A stretch of DNA of 64,000 nt from a virus: positions 1 through 64,000 of IMG/VR virus record IMGVR_UViG_3300043420_001819; one strand, given 5' to 3'. How positions within the stretch are numbered: the stretch's first letter is position 1; each line of letters starts with the position of its first letter. Made by a program: the position numbers and the translations under genes. Under the pieces are notes generated by a model. That model made no database searches, had not been told where the DNA came from, and saw only the letters and a program-made list of their open reading frames with translations. Below, one piece after another: positions 15,744 through 24,419 of this stretch.

Positions 15744-16966
15744 TGAATTTTGAAAAACTTACTCTTATTAGGTTATTACGTACAAAAGATTCAAAATTTC
15801 TATTATCATTGGCTGATAACCTTTTTATTCGCCCTATGAATAGGACTATTTTTAAGGCAATAAAGAACTATTACAAAAGATATGGAAAAATACCGTCTTC
15901 TGAAGTTTTAGCAGAAGCAATTAAGGTAAATTTTAATGATGATAAGGCTGAAAAATATACAGGTATGCTAGAGTGGTTTGAGCTATATGAAGGAGAACTC
16001 CCAAGTAATGAAGAACTTTACCAAAATTTAAAGGATGCCTATGTTCTTTTTCAAATAGATGATAATATTGAAAAATTAGTAGAATCTGCAAAGAATAAAG
16101 ATATTCCAGAAATAAAAAAATTAATAAATACTATTCAAGGAAATGCTGGTCATCATCATAAAACTCCTGAAAATATATTTGAGTTAGAGTATCTACCTTC
16201 AAAAATAAGAACAATAGACTCTAGTTTACTCTCTATGAGAAACGCAGGATTAAAAATGGGAGGTTTAGTAATTGTAGGGGGAACATCTGGTGGTGGAAAA
16301 AGTATTTTTACCCTACAACAACTAATGTACTCTTATAGTGTAAATAACCTTGATGTGTGTCTTTTGAACATGGAGTTAAGTACAGATGAAACAATCGCTA
16401 GAATGTACTCTCACGCAACTCAAACAGACTTTTCAAAAGTATATGGAAATTCAGAACCAGAAATGGTAGCTAAAGTTAATTCTTGGAAACAAAAATACTT
16501 TGGTAGAGAAAATGAATTTAGAATGAAGTCTGTAAGGTATAGTATTTCTGAAATAGAAGCTGTTGTAAGGCAACAAGCTGCTGATGGAATAGTTCTTTTC
16601 GGTATTGACTATCTACAAATTATTGATAGTGACTCAAGTATTGATGAGTGGAAACAGTTAAGAGACCTTGTAAGGCTTCTTCATCAACTAACACTTGAAC
16701 TACAAATAGTAATTGTAAGTCCTGTTCAGATTAATTTCTCTGATACTAGTTTAAAAGATAATGAGCTTAAAGTAACTGTACGTGGTTCTAAAGAACTTGA
16801 GTTTTCTAGTTCAGTATTTTTATTCATATATCAAAACACTGAAGAATATAATGAAAATATGGCACGTATTTTTACTGTTAAAGCAAGAAATGCCAAAAAA
16901 AATATTTATGTTGTACAAACAGATTTTAATCACATGGTGTTTAATGATACCGGAGTTATCTTATGA
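15743..16966 (+). CDS. dnaB: DnaB-like replicative helicase
   Basis: A 407-residue hexameric 5'-3' helicase of the RecA/DnaB superfamily 4. The N-terminal domain (about 1-150) is helical. Walker A is GGTSGGGKS (about 179-187), followed by the H1a-like LLNMELS, Walker B as GIDYLQII, and the arginine-finger/H4 region VRGSKELEFSSS. Length and layout are similar to T4 gp41. It unwinds the fork for the family A polymerase. The next gene, the primase, overlaps it by 4 nt, which matches the usual helicase-primase partnership. Confidence 0.92.
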   Translation: MNFEKLTLIRLLRTKDSKFLLSLADNLFIRPMNRTIFKAIKNYYKRYGKIPSSEVLAEAIKVNFNDDKAEKYTGMLEWFELYEGELPSNEELYQNLKDAYVLFQIDDNIEKLVESAKNKDIPEIKKLINTIQGNAGHHHKTPENIFELEYLPSKIRTIDSSLLSMRNAGLKMGGLVIVGGTSGGGKSIFTLQQLMYSYSVNNLDVCLLNMELSTDETIARMYSHATQTDFSKVYGNSEPEMVAKVNSWKQKYFGRENEFRMKSVRYSISEIEAVVRQQAADGIVLFGIDYLQIIDSDSSIDEWKQLRDLVRLLHQLTLELQIVIVSPVQINFSDTSLKDNELKVTVRGSKELEFSSSVFLFIYQNTEEYNENMARIFTVKARNAKKNIYVVQTDFNHMVFNDTGVIL

Positions 16967-17841
16967 TGTTAAAAGAAATTATATATGACAAATTAACTGA
17001 AGCAGGTAATGTTATTAAGCCTTCAGGTAGTAAATTTATTCTTACTACCTGTTTAAACCCTAATCATAAAGATAAACACCCTAGTTTTTCTATAAATTTA
17101 GACACTGGCTATGGTGTTTGTTTTAGTTGTGGTTACAAAGTGGGTAAGAAGTATTGGTTATATGGATTAGAAGATGAAGAAGCAGTTGATGCTCTTGTTA
17201 GAAGTTCTTTATATAAAAGAATAGAAGATATGTATGATGACACCCCAGTAAGAACAAGAGAACTATTTATGCCACCAGTATCTGATGAAAAAATAACAAC
17301 TCCTTGGCGTTCTTTAACTAAAGAAACAATAGAAAAGTATAGTCTATACTACTGTGATACAGGACATTTTGAAGATAGAATTATCTTCCCAATGTGGGAT
17401 AAAGAAGGAACTATAATTGCGTTTAATTCAAGAGCTTTAGGGGAATGTAAAGAAGGGTTACAGAAGTATAAGTACTCTAAAGGGTTAGATGTTAATAAAA
17501 TTATATATCCCCCTGTTGAAAAAAATACAAAAGAAATTGTAATATGTGAGGGCATTATGGATGCTCTTAGTATGGTGCAGGAAGGAATACCTGCTATAAT
17601 GAACTTTGGAGTTAATTATACTTTTAGTTCTGAGAAAATTGCAACACTTTTAAAAAGTGGGGTAGAGACAATATACCTTGCTTTTGATAATGATGATGCA
17701 GGTAGAAGTGCTATCATTAAATATATGCAGTCTGAACTACCTGATTATTTTGAAGTAAGACATGCACGATTATATGATAAGTTAGCTCCTTTTTATGAGA
17801 GTGGTGCTAAGGATTTTAATGAATTTTTGGAGAAAAAATAA
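16963..17841 (+). CDS. dnaG: DnaG-like primase
   Basis: A 292-residue primase. The N-terminal CHC2-type zinc-binding domain has ligands C30, H35, C53 and C56, with the conserved HKDKHPSFS between them. The TOPRIM catalytic domain follows: CEGIMDAL (about 193-200) and FDNDDAGR (about 239-246). It is short because the C-terminal helicase-binding domain is reduced. It makes RNA primers for lagging-strand synthesis. It starts at one of two adjacent ATGs overlapping the helicase stop. The phage also has a second, ColE2-type primase at 25544. Confidence 0.92.
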   Translation: MMLKEIIYDKLTEAGNVIKPSGSKFILTTCLNPNHKDKHPSFSINLDTGYGVCFSCGYKVGKKYWLYGLEDEEAVDALVRSSLYKRIEDMYDDTPVRTRELFMPPVSDEKITTPWRSLTKETIEKYSLYYCDTGHFEDRIIFPMWDKEGTIIAFNSRALGECKEGLQKYKYSKGLDVNKIIYPPVEKNTKEIVICEGIMDALSMVQEGIPAIMNFGVNYTFSSEKIATLLKSGVETIYLAFDNDDAGRSAIIKYMQSELPDYFEVRHARLYDKLAPFYESGAKDFNEFLEKK

Positions 17842-18026
17842 TGGCTTTATATGACTATAAATGTTCAAATGAAAAATGTAAAAATAATACAGAGATTAAA
17901 CAAATAGTAATGTCAATGATAGATTACTCTGAGGATAAGTTACCTGTTTGTGAAGTATGCGGTAGTAAAGGGCAGAGAGTATATAACTCTACTGCTATGA
18001 AAACCCTTGAGGGCTATAGAAAATAG
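17841..18026 (+). CDS. FmdB-like zinc-ribbon protein
   Basis: A 61-residue protein. A N-terminal YDYKCSNEKC and a later CEVCGS form a four-Cys zinc ribbon of the FmdB/CxxC_CxxC type. Function in phages is unknown; regulation or binding of nucleic acid or protein is usual for such ribbons. Its start overlaps the primase stop. It is the last gene of the rightward block and is followed by a terminator hairpin. Confidence 0.75.
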   Translation: MALYDYKCSNEKCKNNTEIKQIVMSMIDYSEDKLPVCEVCGSKGQRVYNSTAMKTLEGYRK

Positions 18027-18028
18027 CT

Positions 18029-19438
18029 TTACTGAATAATAAACTCTTCAAAAGGAAGGCTTAATTGCTTTCCTTTTACTAATGAATAATCTGCAACCAT
18101 CTTAATTCCATTTTGACTACCGTTTACTCTATATTTTCCAACAGTAATATCAATATCACTAAAACAAGGTGTGTCTATAAGCATTTCAGTCTTTATACTA
18201 TACTTTGAAATACTACTTAACCGTTTATAACAGCTTGTACAAATCCCTTTTACGGTGTGTTTTACTATTTCACCACATACAGGACACTTTGATAACCCTA
18301 ATCCATTAATATTTTTTAGTTGAGTGGACACTTTATTTCCTAAAAATAATTTATCAACTAAAGTAACGTATCTATTATCTATTCCATCATTAACAAACTC
18401 TTCGGTTAGTCTATACTTATACTCTTCCCCGTTCTCAAGACGTAACCCTATTGGCATATACTCTTCATCTAATAAATAATCATAAATTTTTTCTATTTTT
18501 TCATGATACATAAACTGTAGTTTTATAATACCAGTAGAAAATAAAACATAATTTTGTTCTTTAGTATGTTTTAAAGACTTAATTAAGCCATCATCTGTTT
18601 CTATTTTTGTGTGTTGTGGGAATTTTAAATCAATATAAGGAGATTTAAAATCCATAAAAAATTCTTTAGTGTTAAATGAAAGTGTATTTAAGTCTACCTC
18701 CCTATTCCCTTTATATAATTTTAATATTGTTCTAGGATTATCGGAAACAACTAAAGGTATTAGTTGTTTTCCAAACCTTTTTTTATTCGTTTTAGAATAT
18801 ACAAAAATGCAACCAAAGTTATCATTAGCGAATGTCTCCTTGAAGTATGTACGAACAAGATTGCTTGATAAGTTACTGTATAGCTTATTAGGTGTTTTAA
18901 TTACATAGTATAAATTATTCTTTTTTCTAGCTGTTTTTGGTATTGTAAACAAATATGCGGGTAGTTTAGCCTTTGATAAATCAAAATTTCTAGTAATCCC
19001 TTTTATAGAATCTTCATAAGCATTATTTAATTTTTTAGGTAATTTAATAAAATGAGCAAAAATATCTTTCATTTCAAAAAGTTGTGGCAAAGTATCTAAT
19101 ATAAAATCTCTTCCGATATGCTTTACCAATACACCATTAAAAATATCTTTAATAACTTGTTGAGAAGCAATAGGTAATTTCTTAAACTCTACCCGTGCAG
19201 AAGTAGTATCCCCTTCTTGTAACCAGTAACATACTTTCCCAAGAGCTTCATAGATACTAATTTGTTGTTGATTTCTATTTGGGTTTAGTCCACAACTGAA
19301 ATTATAGTCATTCATAATTTCAAAAGAAGATAGTACTGAAAGTAGCTCAGAGTCTTCTTCTAAAAATTGTATAAATGAATTTCTATTTTGTGAAGGTAAT
19401 GAAGTTTTTATGCTTGAATAAAACTTGTAAATATCCAC
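18029..19438 (-). CDS. Zinc-ribbon protein, possible degenerate DNA-ligase-like fold
   Basis: 469 residues, GTG start directly after the sigma-factor stop, with GAGGA upstream. A C-terminal zinc ribbon is clear (CPVCGE...CTSCYKR, about residues 386-408). Two regions weakly recall ATP-dependent DNA ligases: an N-terminal helical segment (GVLVKHIGRDFILDTLPQL) and an OB-like segment (MPIGLRLENGEEYKYRL). No KxDG adenylation motif is visible, so ligase activity is unlikely or very diverged. It shares an operon with sigma, recombination and DNA-binding genes. Family unresolved. Confidence 0.45.
   Translation of the reverse strand: MDIYKFYSSIKTSLPSQNRNSFIQFLEEDSELLSVLSSFEIMNDYNFSCGLNPNRNQQQISIYEALGKVCYWLQEGDTTSARVEFKKLPIASQQVIKDIFNGVLVKHIGRDFILDTLPQLFEMKDIFAHFIKLPKKLNNAYEDSIKGITRNFDLSKAKLPAYLFTIPKTARKKNNLYYVIKTPNKLYSNLSSNLVRTYFKETFANDNFGCIFVYSKTNKKRFGKQLIPLVVSDNPRTILKLYKGNREVDLNTLSFNTKEFFMDFKSPYIDLKFPQHTKIETDDGLIKSLKHTKEQNYVLFSTGIIKLQFMYHEKIEKIYDYLLDEEYMPIGLRLENGEEYKYRLTEEFVNDGIDNRYVTLVDKLFLGNKVSTQLKNINGLGLSKCPVCGEIVKHTVKGICTSCYKRLSSISKYSIKTEMLIDTPCFSDIDITVGKYRVNGSQNGIKMVADYSLVKGKQLSLPFEEFIIQ
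18050..18077. terminator. Bidirectional Rho-independent terminator
   Basis: An 11-bp stem with one G-T pair and a 6-nt loop: AAAAGGAAGGC (18050-18060) pairs with GCTTTCCTTTT (18067-18077). The A-tract/T-tract arms allow termination on both strands. It lies between converging operons, within the last codons of the leftward gene. Confidence 0.8.
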
Positions 19439-20011
19439 TTAATCCTCGATAATAGTACTAATCCCGAAAAAAGATTTTAAGTGTTCAAGACATGAAGTCA
19501 AAATCTTTTTTATTTTTACCCGGGATATTTTATATCGTTCTGAAACTTTAACAATGGAAAATTGTAATATGAAATAATCATATAAAATTCTTTGCTCAAG
19601 AGAGTTAAGAGTTTCAAGGTATTTTTTAAATTCTAAGTTAGCTTCCATTACAATAAGTTGCTCTTCAACGGGAGATAAAGAGTTATCATATAACTCATCA
19701 AGCTCAATACCAGCTTCACTAAAAGTATATACTTCTCTAGTAGATTTTACAGAATTTGGGCGTACTGTTGCTCCCCCTTTAGGGCTATTTTTTCCTATAT
19801 AATCTTTTATAGCACCAGAAACTCTCAGGTATGCGTATCCCATAAAAAAATTATTCTTATTTACATCATATTTTTTTCTTGCCTTAAGGTATGCAATTAC
19901 ACCCTCTTGGATTAAATCATCTAGTTCCACATAGTAACTACTTCGTAAAAAATACTTATAAGCTAACTTTTCAATAAACTCATAATCGCTAGGAGGTATC
20001 ATTGAGTTCAT
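19439..20011 (-). CDS. Phage sigma factor, sigma-70 family (FliA-like)
   Basis: A 190-residue sigma factor. Region 2 is well matched: DDLIQEGVIAYLKARKKYD followed by YAYLRVSGAIKDYI (about residues 30-75), closest in feel to FliA/sigma-28. Region 4 is LNSLEQRILYDYF...SERYKISRVKIKKIL (about 135-180). There is little room for region 3 and no region 1.1. It would direct host RNA polymerase core to phage promoters. Candidate targets are the ACGAT(A/T)ATA sites upstream of late genes, which share CGATAA with the sigma-28 -10 element. It overlaps the sbcC-like gene by 4 nt. Confidence 0.87.
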   Translation of the reverse strand: MNSMIPPSDYEFIEKLAYKYFLRSSYYVELDDLIQEGVIAYLKARKKYDVNKNNFFMGYAYLRVSGAIKDYIGKNSPKGGATVRPNSVKSTREVYTFSEAGIELDELYDNSLSPVEEQLIVMEANLEFKKYLETLNSLEQRILYDYFILQFSIVKVSERYKISRVKIKKILTSCLEHLKSFFGISTIIED

Positions 20012-21687
20012 AGTTTCTGTATCCCTTCTAGTTTAGTTATATTTTTATCTTTTACAAACGTAATCATAGTATCAAACATCTCAATAGGAATTTCTTCATG
20101 GTGCGTAATAATATACACTGCCTTAGTTTCCCTAACTATTTCTAAGAATTGCTTAACCATTTCAATACCCTCTTCATCTAGGACACCAAACATCTCATCA
20201 ATAACTAAAAAATTTCCAGAAAAACCAGTAACTATTTCTAGGGTTGAAATTGTTGCAATCAAGAGTACAAGGGATACTCTAGTACGTTCACCAGCAGATA
20301 AATCATTGAACCCCTTTTCTATTCCTCTATCAAAAAATCTGTAAACTAATTTACCTGTTTTTACAGATACTCTAATGTTTATATTAAACTTTGTTTTTTC
20401 AGATAGGTCTTTTAGCACTGTAATAAAAACTTTAGCAAACTTATTTAAGTACTCATTTACTAGTGTACCGTTTTTAATAAGAGTTAAACACTCCTCAACA
20501 AACTGTAATTTAACATCAAGGCTATCCATTTCTTTAAGAAGTTCGTCAATTTCTTTAGTAATTTCTTCTTTATGGCTAATAATTTGGTCATATTGACTAT
20601 TTTGTTCTTTTACGACTAGTATTTTAGACTTAACTTTATTAATCTTATCAGTTATAGCATCTCTTTCATCACTTAGCTCACCACTTATCTTTCTAATTGC
20701 TTCTTTAATAGACTTTAAAGAGTCTTTTTTCTCATTTATTACCTTCTCTAATGCAGTATACTCTTTTTTAAGTGCTGCTAGTTCCTCTTTATGGGGAGTT
20801 ATATCATAACAATAATCTGACCCACAAGTAGGGCATTTTCCTTCAACGTACTCATCTACTACTTTTTTAGTAGCACTTCCTTTAATTTTAACCTCTGATA
20901 ATTTATACTCTTCAGTTTTTAAAGACTCTTCACTTTTAATAACACTAGTTTCTAGTGCTTTTAGTTGTGTATACCTACTGTTTTTTTCATGCTCTAAAAG
21001 AGCTTCAGTATTTTGTTGTAGTAACTTTTCTAGTTCATCAACATCTATTTTTTGAAAAGAAGTAAGTACATCTAAACTTTTTTCAGCACTTCTTAGTTTT
21101 GTGATAAGGATTGTTCTGGTTGTTTTTAGTTCTTTCTTCTCTTCTTTCAAAAGATTATTTGCTTTATGAATTGTTTCTACATTAAAGAACTGATAAAGTA
21201 TATTGTCTTTGTTGGTAGTATCTAAAATTGCTTGAAGGGTACTTTGACTAATATAAGTTAATGCAGAAAACGTATCAAAATCTGCACCAATTATTTCTTT
21301 AACTTGTTTAAGTTGAGCAGGGATACCCTTATGCTGTATCTCTTCCCCATTATTTTCAATAATAATTTTGTTGTTACTTCTATTATTAATAATTTTATAA
21401 GAACCTGAGCCTATTTTATCAAACTCTAACTCTATTGAATAAGGTTTTCCTGTAATAGAATTATTGACATCATCAATTGTACTTTTAGGGTTTTTTACGT
21501 TCTTGTTAAACAAGCCTTGATAAATAGCTGCGAATGTTGCTGTTTTCCCAGAGCCATTAGAACTCTTATGAGGGGTATCATTGTCGTTATTCTTACCTAC
21601 AATGTAGTGTAGACCCTTTTCTATTGGTAAACTTATTTCCCCAATTGAGTAGAAATTTGAAACCTTTATAGATTTAATTTTTAACAT
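20008..21687 (-). CDS. sbcC: SbcC/Rad50/gp46-like recombination ATPase
   Basis: A 559-residue SMC-type ATPase. Walker A is SSNGSGKT (about 42-49) after a short insertion; two coiled-coil arms flank a zinc-hook CPTCG (about 284-288); the signature motif is LSAGERTRVS (about 460-470) and Walker B is FLVIDEMFG (about 490). The compact size is like T4 gp46. With the SbcD-like nuclease it processes DNA ends and hairpins for recombination-dependent replication. It overlaps sbcD by 14 nt and the sigma gene by 4 nt. Confidence 0.93.
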   Translation of the reverse strand: MLKIKSIKVSNFYSIGEISLPIEKGLHYIVGKNNDNDTPHKSSNGSGKTATFAAIYQGLFNKNVKNPKSTIDDVNNSITGKPYSIELEFDKIGSGSYKIINNRSNNKIIIENNGEEIQHKGIPAQLKQVKEIIGADFDTFSALTYISQSTLQAILDTTNKDNILYQFFNVETIHKANNLLKEEKKELKTTRTILITKLRSAEKSLDVLTSFQKIDVDELEKLLQQNTEALLEHEKNSRYTQLKALETSVIKSEESLKTEEYKLSEVKIKGSATKKVVDEYVEGKCPTCGSDYCYDITPHKEELAALKKEYTALEKVINEKKDSLKSIKEAIRKISGELSDERDAITDKINKVKSKILVVKEQNSQYDQIISHKEEITKEIDELLKEMDSLDVKLQFVEECLTLIKNGTLVNEYLNKFAKVFITVLKDLSEKTKFNINIRVSVKTGKLVYRFFDRGIEKGFNDLSAGERTRVSLVLLIATISTLEIVTGFSGNFLVIDEMFGVLDEEGIEMVKQFLEIVRETKAVYIITHHEEIPIEMFDTMITFVKDKNITKLEGIQKL

Positions 21688-22663
21688 CTATTAATATCCC
21701 CTGTAAATACTCTTCTAACTCTTTTGTTACATTAAACTCATTTGCTTTTAGTAACATTAGGAGTGTTTGGCTAATCTCTTCTTGTTTGTGGGAAGATAAC
21801 TCATCTATTAATTCTTCAAACTCTTCTGTGTTTTCTTCTTGTTCTGTTTTATAATCAAATTGTGCTACATTATTCATCTTCATCAAAATGGATGAAGTCT
21901 TGGTGTCAGGAATCCCTTTTACTACTACTTTATACAAATGGTCAGGGTCAAGTATTAAAGTAGATTCTAGACCCCTTGTAGTAGTCTCTATCAAGACCTT
22001 TGAAGGAAGATTTAATCTTACCCAATCAAAACTAGTTTTTCCATCCTCTAGTTTGATTGAGTAATACCCATAATCCCTTAAGAGTTCAAAGTGTATACCG
22101 TAAGGGCTAGAAGGGTAAAAAGTATTACTATAAGGAGAGTACTTGTGATGAATATCACCAACAAAGCATTTAGTAAAAATATCAGAAACCTCTTTAACGT
22201 CAATTTCGCCTTTAATGAAAGTACCATAATTAGCCCTAAAATGAGAGAATAGTATACTCTCTCTATCGTCTCTAATCATTGCTTTTGTACTTTTATAAAT
22301 TTCTTTACATCTAATGTGTGATACAAAGTAACAATCAACACCCCCAATAGTACGTAATTCTTGTTCTATATAAGTAAAACCTACTTTAGGGATATAGTCA
22401 AATACTGTTTTATGCTCTGAAAGATTTTCGTGGTTTCCAGATATTACTATAACCTGTTTTTCTTTTAGTTTTTCTATACCTTCATAGAATGTGGATAGTT
22501 CTTCAAGAGTTGGTTTAGGAACATCAAAAATATCACCTCCTAAAACTACTAGGCTAGAGTCGTCTTGTGCTAATATATCAAATAGTTTTAGGAAGCGTGA
22601 TTTTTCCCATTCAGAATTTTTGCGTAGATTTAAATGAATATCAGTTACGAAGGAGAGGGTCAT
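21674..22663 (-). CDS. sbcD: SbcD/Mre11/gp47-like nuclease
   Basis: A 329-residue metallophosphoesterase with all expected metal-binding motifs: TDIHL (D8, H10), GGDIFD (D44), GNHEN (N77, H78), FSHF (H141) and GDIHH (169-173). The C-terminal region is acidic and probably binds the SbcC-like coiled-coil base. It acts as exo/endonuclease on DNA ends. The start overlaps the acyl carrier protein stop by 4 nt, so all three genes are coupled. Confidence 0.93.
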   Translation of the reverse strand: MTLSFVTDIHLNLRKNSEWEKSRFLKLFDILAQDDSSLVVLGGDIFDVPKPTLEELSTFYEGIEKLKEKQVIVISGNHENLSEHKTVFDYIPKVGFTYIEQELRTIGGVDCYFVSHIRCKEIYKSTKAMIRDDRESILFSHFRANYGTFIKGEIDVKEVSDIFTKCFVGDIHHKYSPYSNTFYPSSPYGIHFELLRDYGYYSIKLEDGKTSFDWVRLNLPSKVLIETTTRGLESTLILDPDHLYKVVVKGIPDTKTSSILMKMNNVAQFDYKTEQEENTEEFEELIDELSSHKQEEISQTLLMLLKANEFNVTKELEEYLQGILIDVKN

Positions 22664-22893
22664 AGAACACCCTCTAAATATTTAATTACGTCATTACCAC
22701 TTTTAATATCTGCTAAAACTGAGTCTTCAATCTTAATATTAAAAGCAATTTCTATGGACTGAACAATAGATAATAAGTCTAAACTATCCACCCCGTAACT
22801 TTTAAACGGGATGTGAATAGAAAAATCGACAGGATTAGAGTAGGTAGCTTGTGCCATTAAAGCTATAGCAGTACTTCTTTGTTCATGTGTCAT
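22660..22893 (-). CDS. acpP: Acyl carrier protein
   Basis: A 77-residue protein of the usual ACP length and fold. The GVDSLDLLSIVQSIE motif contains the Ser (S37) that carries 4'-phosphopantetheine; the C-terminal helix pattern (VLADIKSGNDVIKYLEGVL) is also typical. Host holo-ACP synthase would have to activate it. No other lipid or polyketide gene is near; it sits between the single-strand-binding and SbcD genes and overlaps SbcD by 4 nt. E. coli ACP also binds non-lipid partners such as MukB and SpoT, so a DNA-metabolism or stress role is conceivable. Confidence 0.88.
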   Translation of the reverse strand: MTHEQRSTAIALMAQATYSNPVDFSIHIPFKSYGVDSLDLLSIVQSIEIAFNIKIEDSVLADIKSGNDVIKYLEGVL

Positions 22894-22902
22894 AACTTAT
22901 TC

Positions 22903-23703
22903 CTAAAACGGAATTTCGTCTTCGTCAACTTCTACGTCAGATTCAACTGGAGCAGAACTAGTAGAAGAAGTAGTTGAGTTTGAACCAGATGAATTATAAT
23001 CCTCTACCCACTTATTAAACTTTTTAATTGCTGGAGCAACATATTCAGTTAATCCGGCTAAGTCAGTAGGTTTCATCTCTACCATTTCCTCAATGTCAAA
23101 ACACCAAGCTGGTTGGAAGTCAGTAGACACTTTTTTACTCTTAACTTTAAACTTAAAACCAAGATTAGGAGATTTAATTCCTCTAGCATCTAATTGTACA
23201 CCCCACTGGTGTAGATTTGTTCCATGCAAATAATGAGTATATGGTGTCCATTCGTTACCCTCATTAACTAACATTAGTAAAATGTTATTGAAAGTAGCTC
23301 TTCGTCCACCTGCTTTCCACTCAGAAACAGACATACCACTTTTTTTATCAACTTGTTGTTTAGTTTCATACGGGTCGAAGAAAAAAGGTGTTTGGAACAC
23401 AGTGCTTTTAGTGTTAATATCATAGTGAGATACTTGATAAACATTTCCAATAATAATAAACTCTATTGTATTTCCAAAGTCAGTACCAGTTTCTTTAACA
23501 ATTAGGTTTGCTTTATCTTCTTTGTACCCAGCTACAAAGTTACCTTTTTTAACACCACCATCATCTTGTAAAATATCACTATAGTTCATACTGATTTTTC
23601 TGAAAGGTGCACCTGCTGATGCCTCTTTATTAACTTTTGAAAGACTTTTTGCAGTCTCTGAATCGTAACCCATTGATAAATATTCTTCATATGAATATGC
23701 CAT
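22903..23703 (-). CDS. ssb: Single-stranded DNA-binding protein
   Basis: A 266-residue protein. The C-terminus is a Ser/Thr-rich linker followed by the acidic tip DEDEIPF, the classic SSB tail that recruits replication partners (E. coli: DDDIPF). The body is beta-rich and is expected to form an OB fold, although it is not a standard bacterial SSB and is nearer to phage-specific types. It is first after a consensus sigma-70 promoter with a 5' hairpin, consistent with strong early expression. A good AAAGGAAA site precedes the ATG. Confidence 0.8.
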   Translation of the reverse strand: MAYSYEEYLSMGYDSETAKSLSKVNKEASAGAPFRKISMNYSDILQDDGGVKKGNFVAGYKEDKANLIVKETGTDFGNTIEFIIIGNVYQVSHYDINTKSTVFQTPFFFDPYETKQQVDKKSGMSVSEWKAGGRRATFNNILLMLVNEGNEWTPYTHYLHGTNLHQWGVQLDARGIKSPNLGFKFKVKSKKVSTDFQPAWCFDIEEMVEMKPTDLAGLTEYVAPAIKKFNKWVEDYNSSGSNSTTSSTSSAPVESDVEVDEDEIPF

Positions 23704-23749
23704 TTTGTTTCCTTTATTTCCGATTTTAGTTTCGGTTATTTCTAATTTA

Positions 23750-23769
23750 CAGACAGGTTATCCTATCTG
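23750..23769 (-). promoter_or_regulatory. Leader hairpin/operator before SSB gene
   Basis: CAGATAGG-ATAA-CCTGTCTG on the minus strand forms 8-nt inverted arms with one G-T position. It begins a few bases after the predicted transcription start (~23772), so it may be an operator or a 5' mRNA hairpin. Confidence 0.5.
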
Positions 23770-23778
23770 CATGTGAAA

Positions 23779-23807
23779 ATTATATTACAAAAAATTTTAT
23801 TTGTCAA
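23779..23807 (-). promoter_or_regulatory. Sigma-70 promoter, TTGACA-N17-TATAAT
   Basis: On the minus strand TTGACA (23807-23802) and TATAAT (23784-23779) are separated by 17 bp, a perfect consensus. It drives ssb, acpP, sbcD, sbcC, the sigma factor and the zinc-ribbon gene. A homopolymer-rich AT tract lies in the spacer. Confidence 0.87.
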
Positions 23808-23836
23808 GTAAAATACGTAAAATAATTAAAATTTTT

Positions 23837-24406
23837 TTATTCTGCAACGATAATTGCGTCATCTTCAGTAATTTCTACTACAGGGAATTTTTCATCAATT
23901 ATGACAGCAAGTTCTTTAACTTTTTGGAGTAAAGTTGTTACATCTCCATCATTTATTAAAGTATAATCAAAGCCCTCAAACGTATCTAGTTCTATCTCTG
24001 ATGCATGTGAGTCCCAAGATTCTGGAACAGAGGGTCTATGTATTCTTACTTTTAAACTATCCTCAATTGCTTCTACCTTAAATCTCCAATCTGGTATAAT
24101 CAAAACACAATTCACACACAATGTTTCGCAGTATTTTTGTGCAAGTTTTAACCAAACATCATCACCAAAAATTGGTTTTAGTCCCTCAGTTCCTAATCTT
24201 TGGAGCATACTTCTATACTGTGGGAGTAAATTTTTATTTGCTTCAAGCTCTTCAACACTAATATTTAGAGTTGCTGCAAGAATTTGTTTAAGAGGGTCTG
24301 CAAAATTATAAATTTTTGCTCTTTCTCCTAACTCAATCTTTAGTAATTCTGCAACAGTAGATTTACCATGCCCTTTTTTCCCAGAAATTTGTACAATATG
24401 TGCCAT
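23837..24406 (-). CDS. Deoxynucleoside monophosphate kinase
   Basis: A 189-residue P-loop kinase. Walker A is GKKGHGKST (residues 9-17), followed by YNFADPLKQ and QRLGTEG..IFGDDVW, which match the T4 gp1 dNMP kinase family; a later IPDWRFKVE segment matches the family's substrate-binding Arg region. It phosphorylates dNMPs for the phage dNTP pool, complementing ThyX. It lies upstream of the SSB promoter and is transcribed from the divergent region at 25320-25543. Confidence 0.88.
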   Translation of the reverse strand: MAHIVQISGKKGHGKSTVAELLKIELGERAKIYNFADPLKQILAATLNISVEELEANKNLLPQYRSMLQRLGTEGLKPIFGDDVWLKLAQKYCETLCVNCVLIIPDWRFKVEAIEDSLKVRIHRPSVPESWDSHASEIELDTFEGFDYTLINDGDVTTLLQKVKELAVIIDEKFPVVEITEDDAIIVAE

Positions 24407-24419
24407 AGGTATCCTTTTA

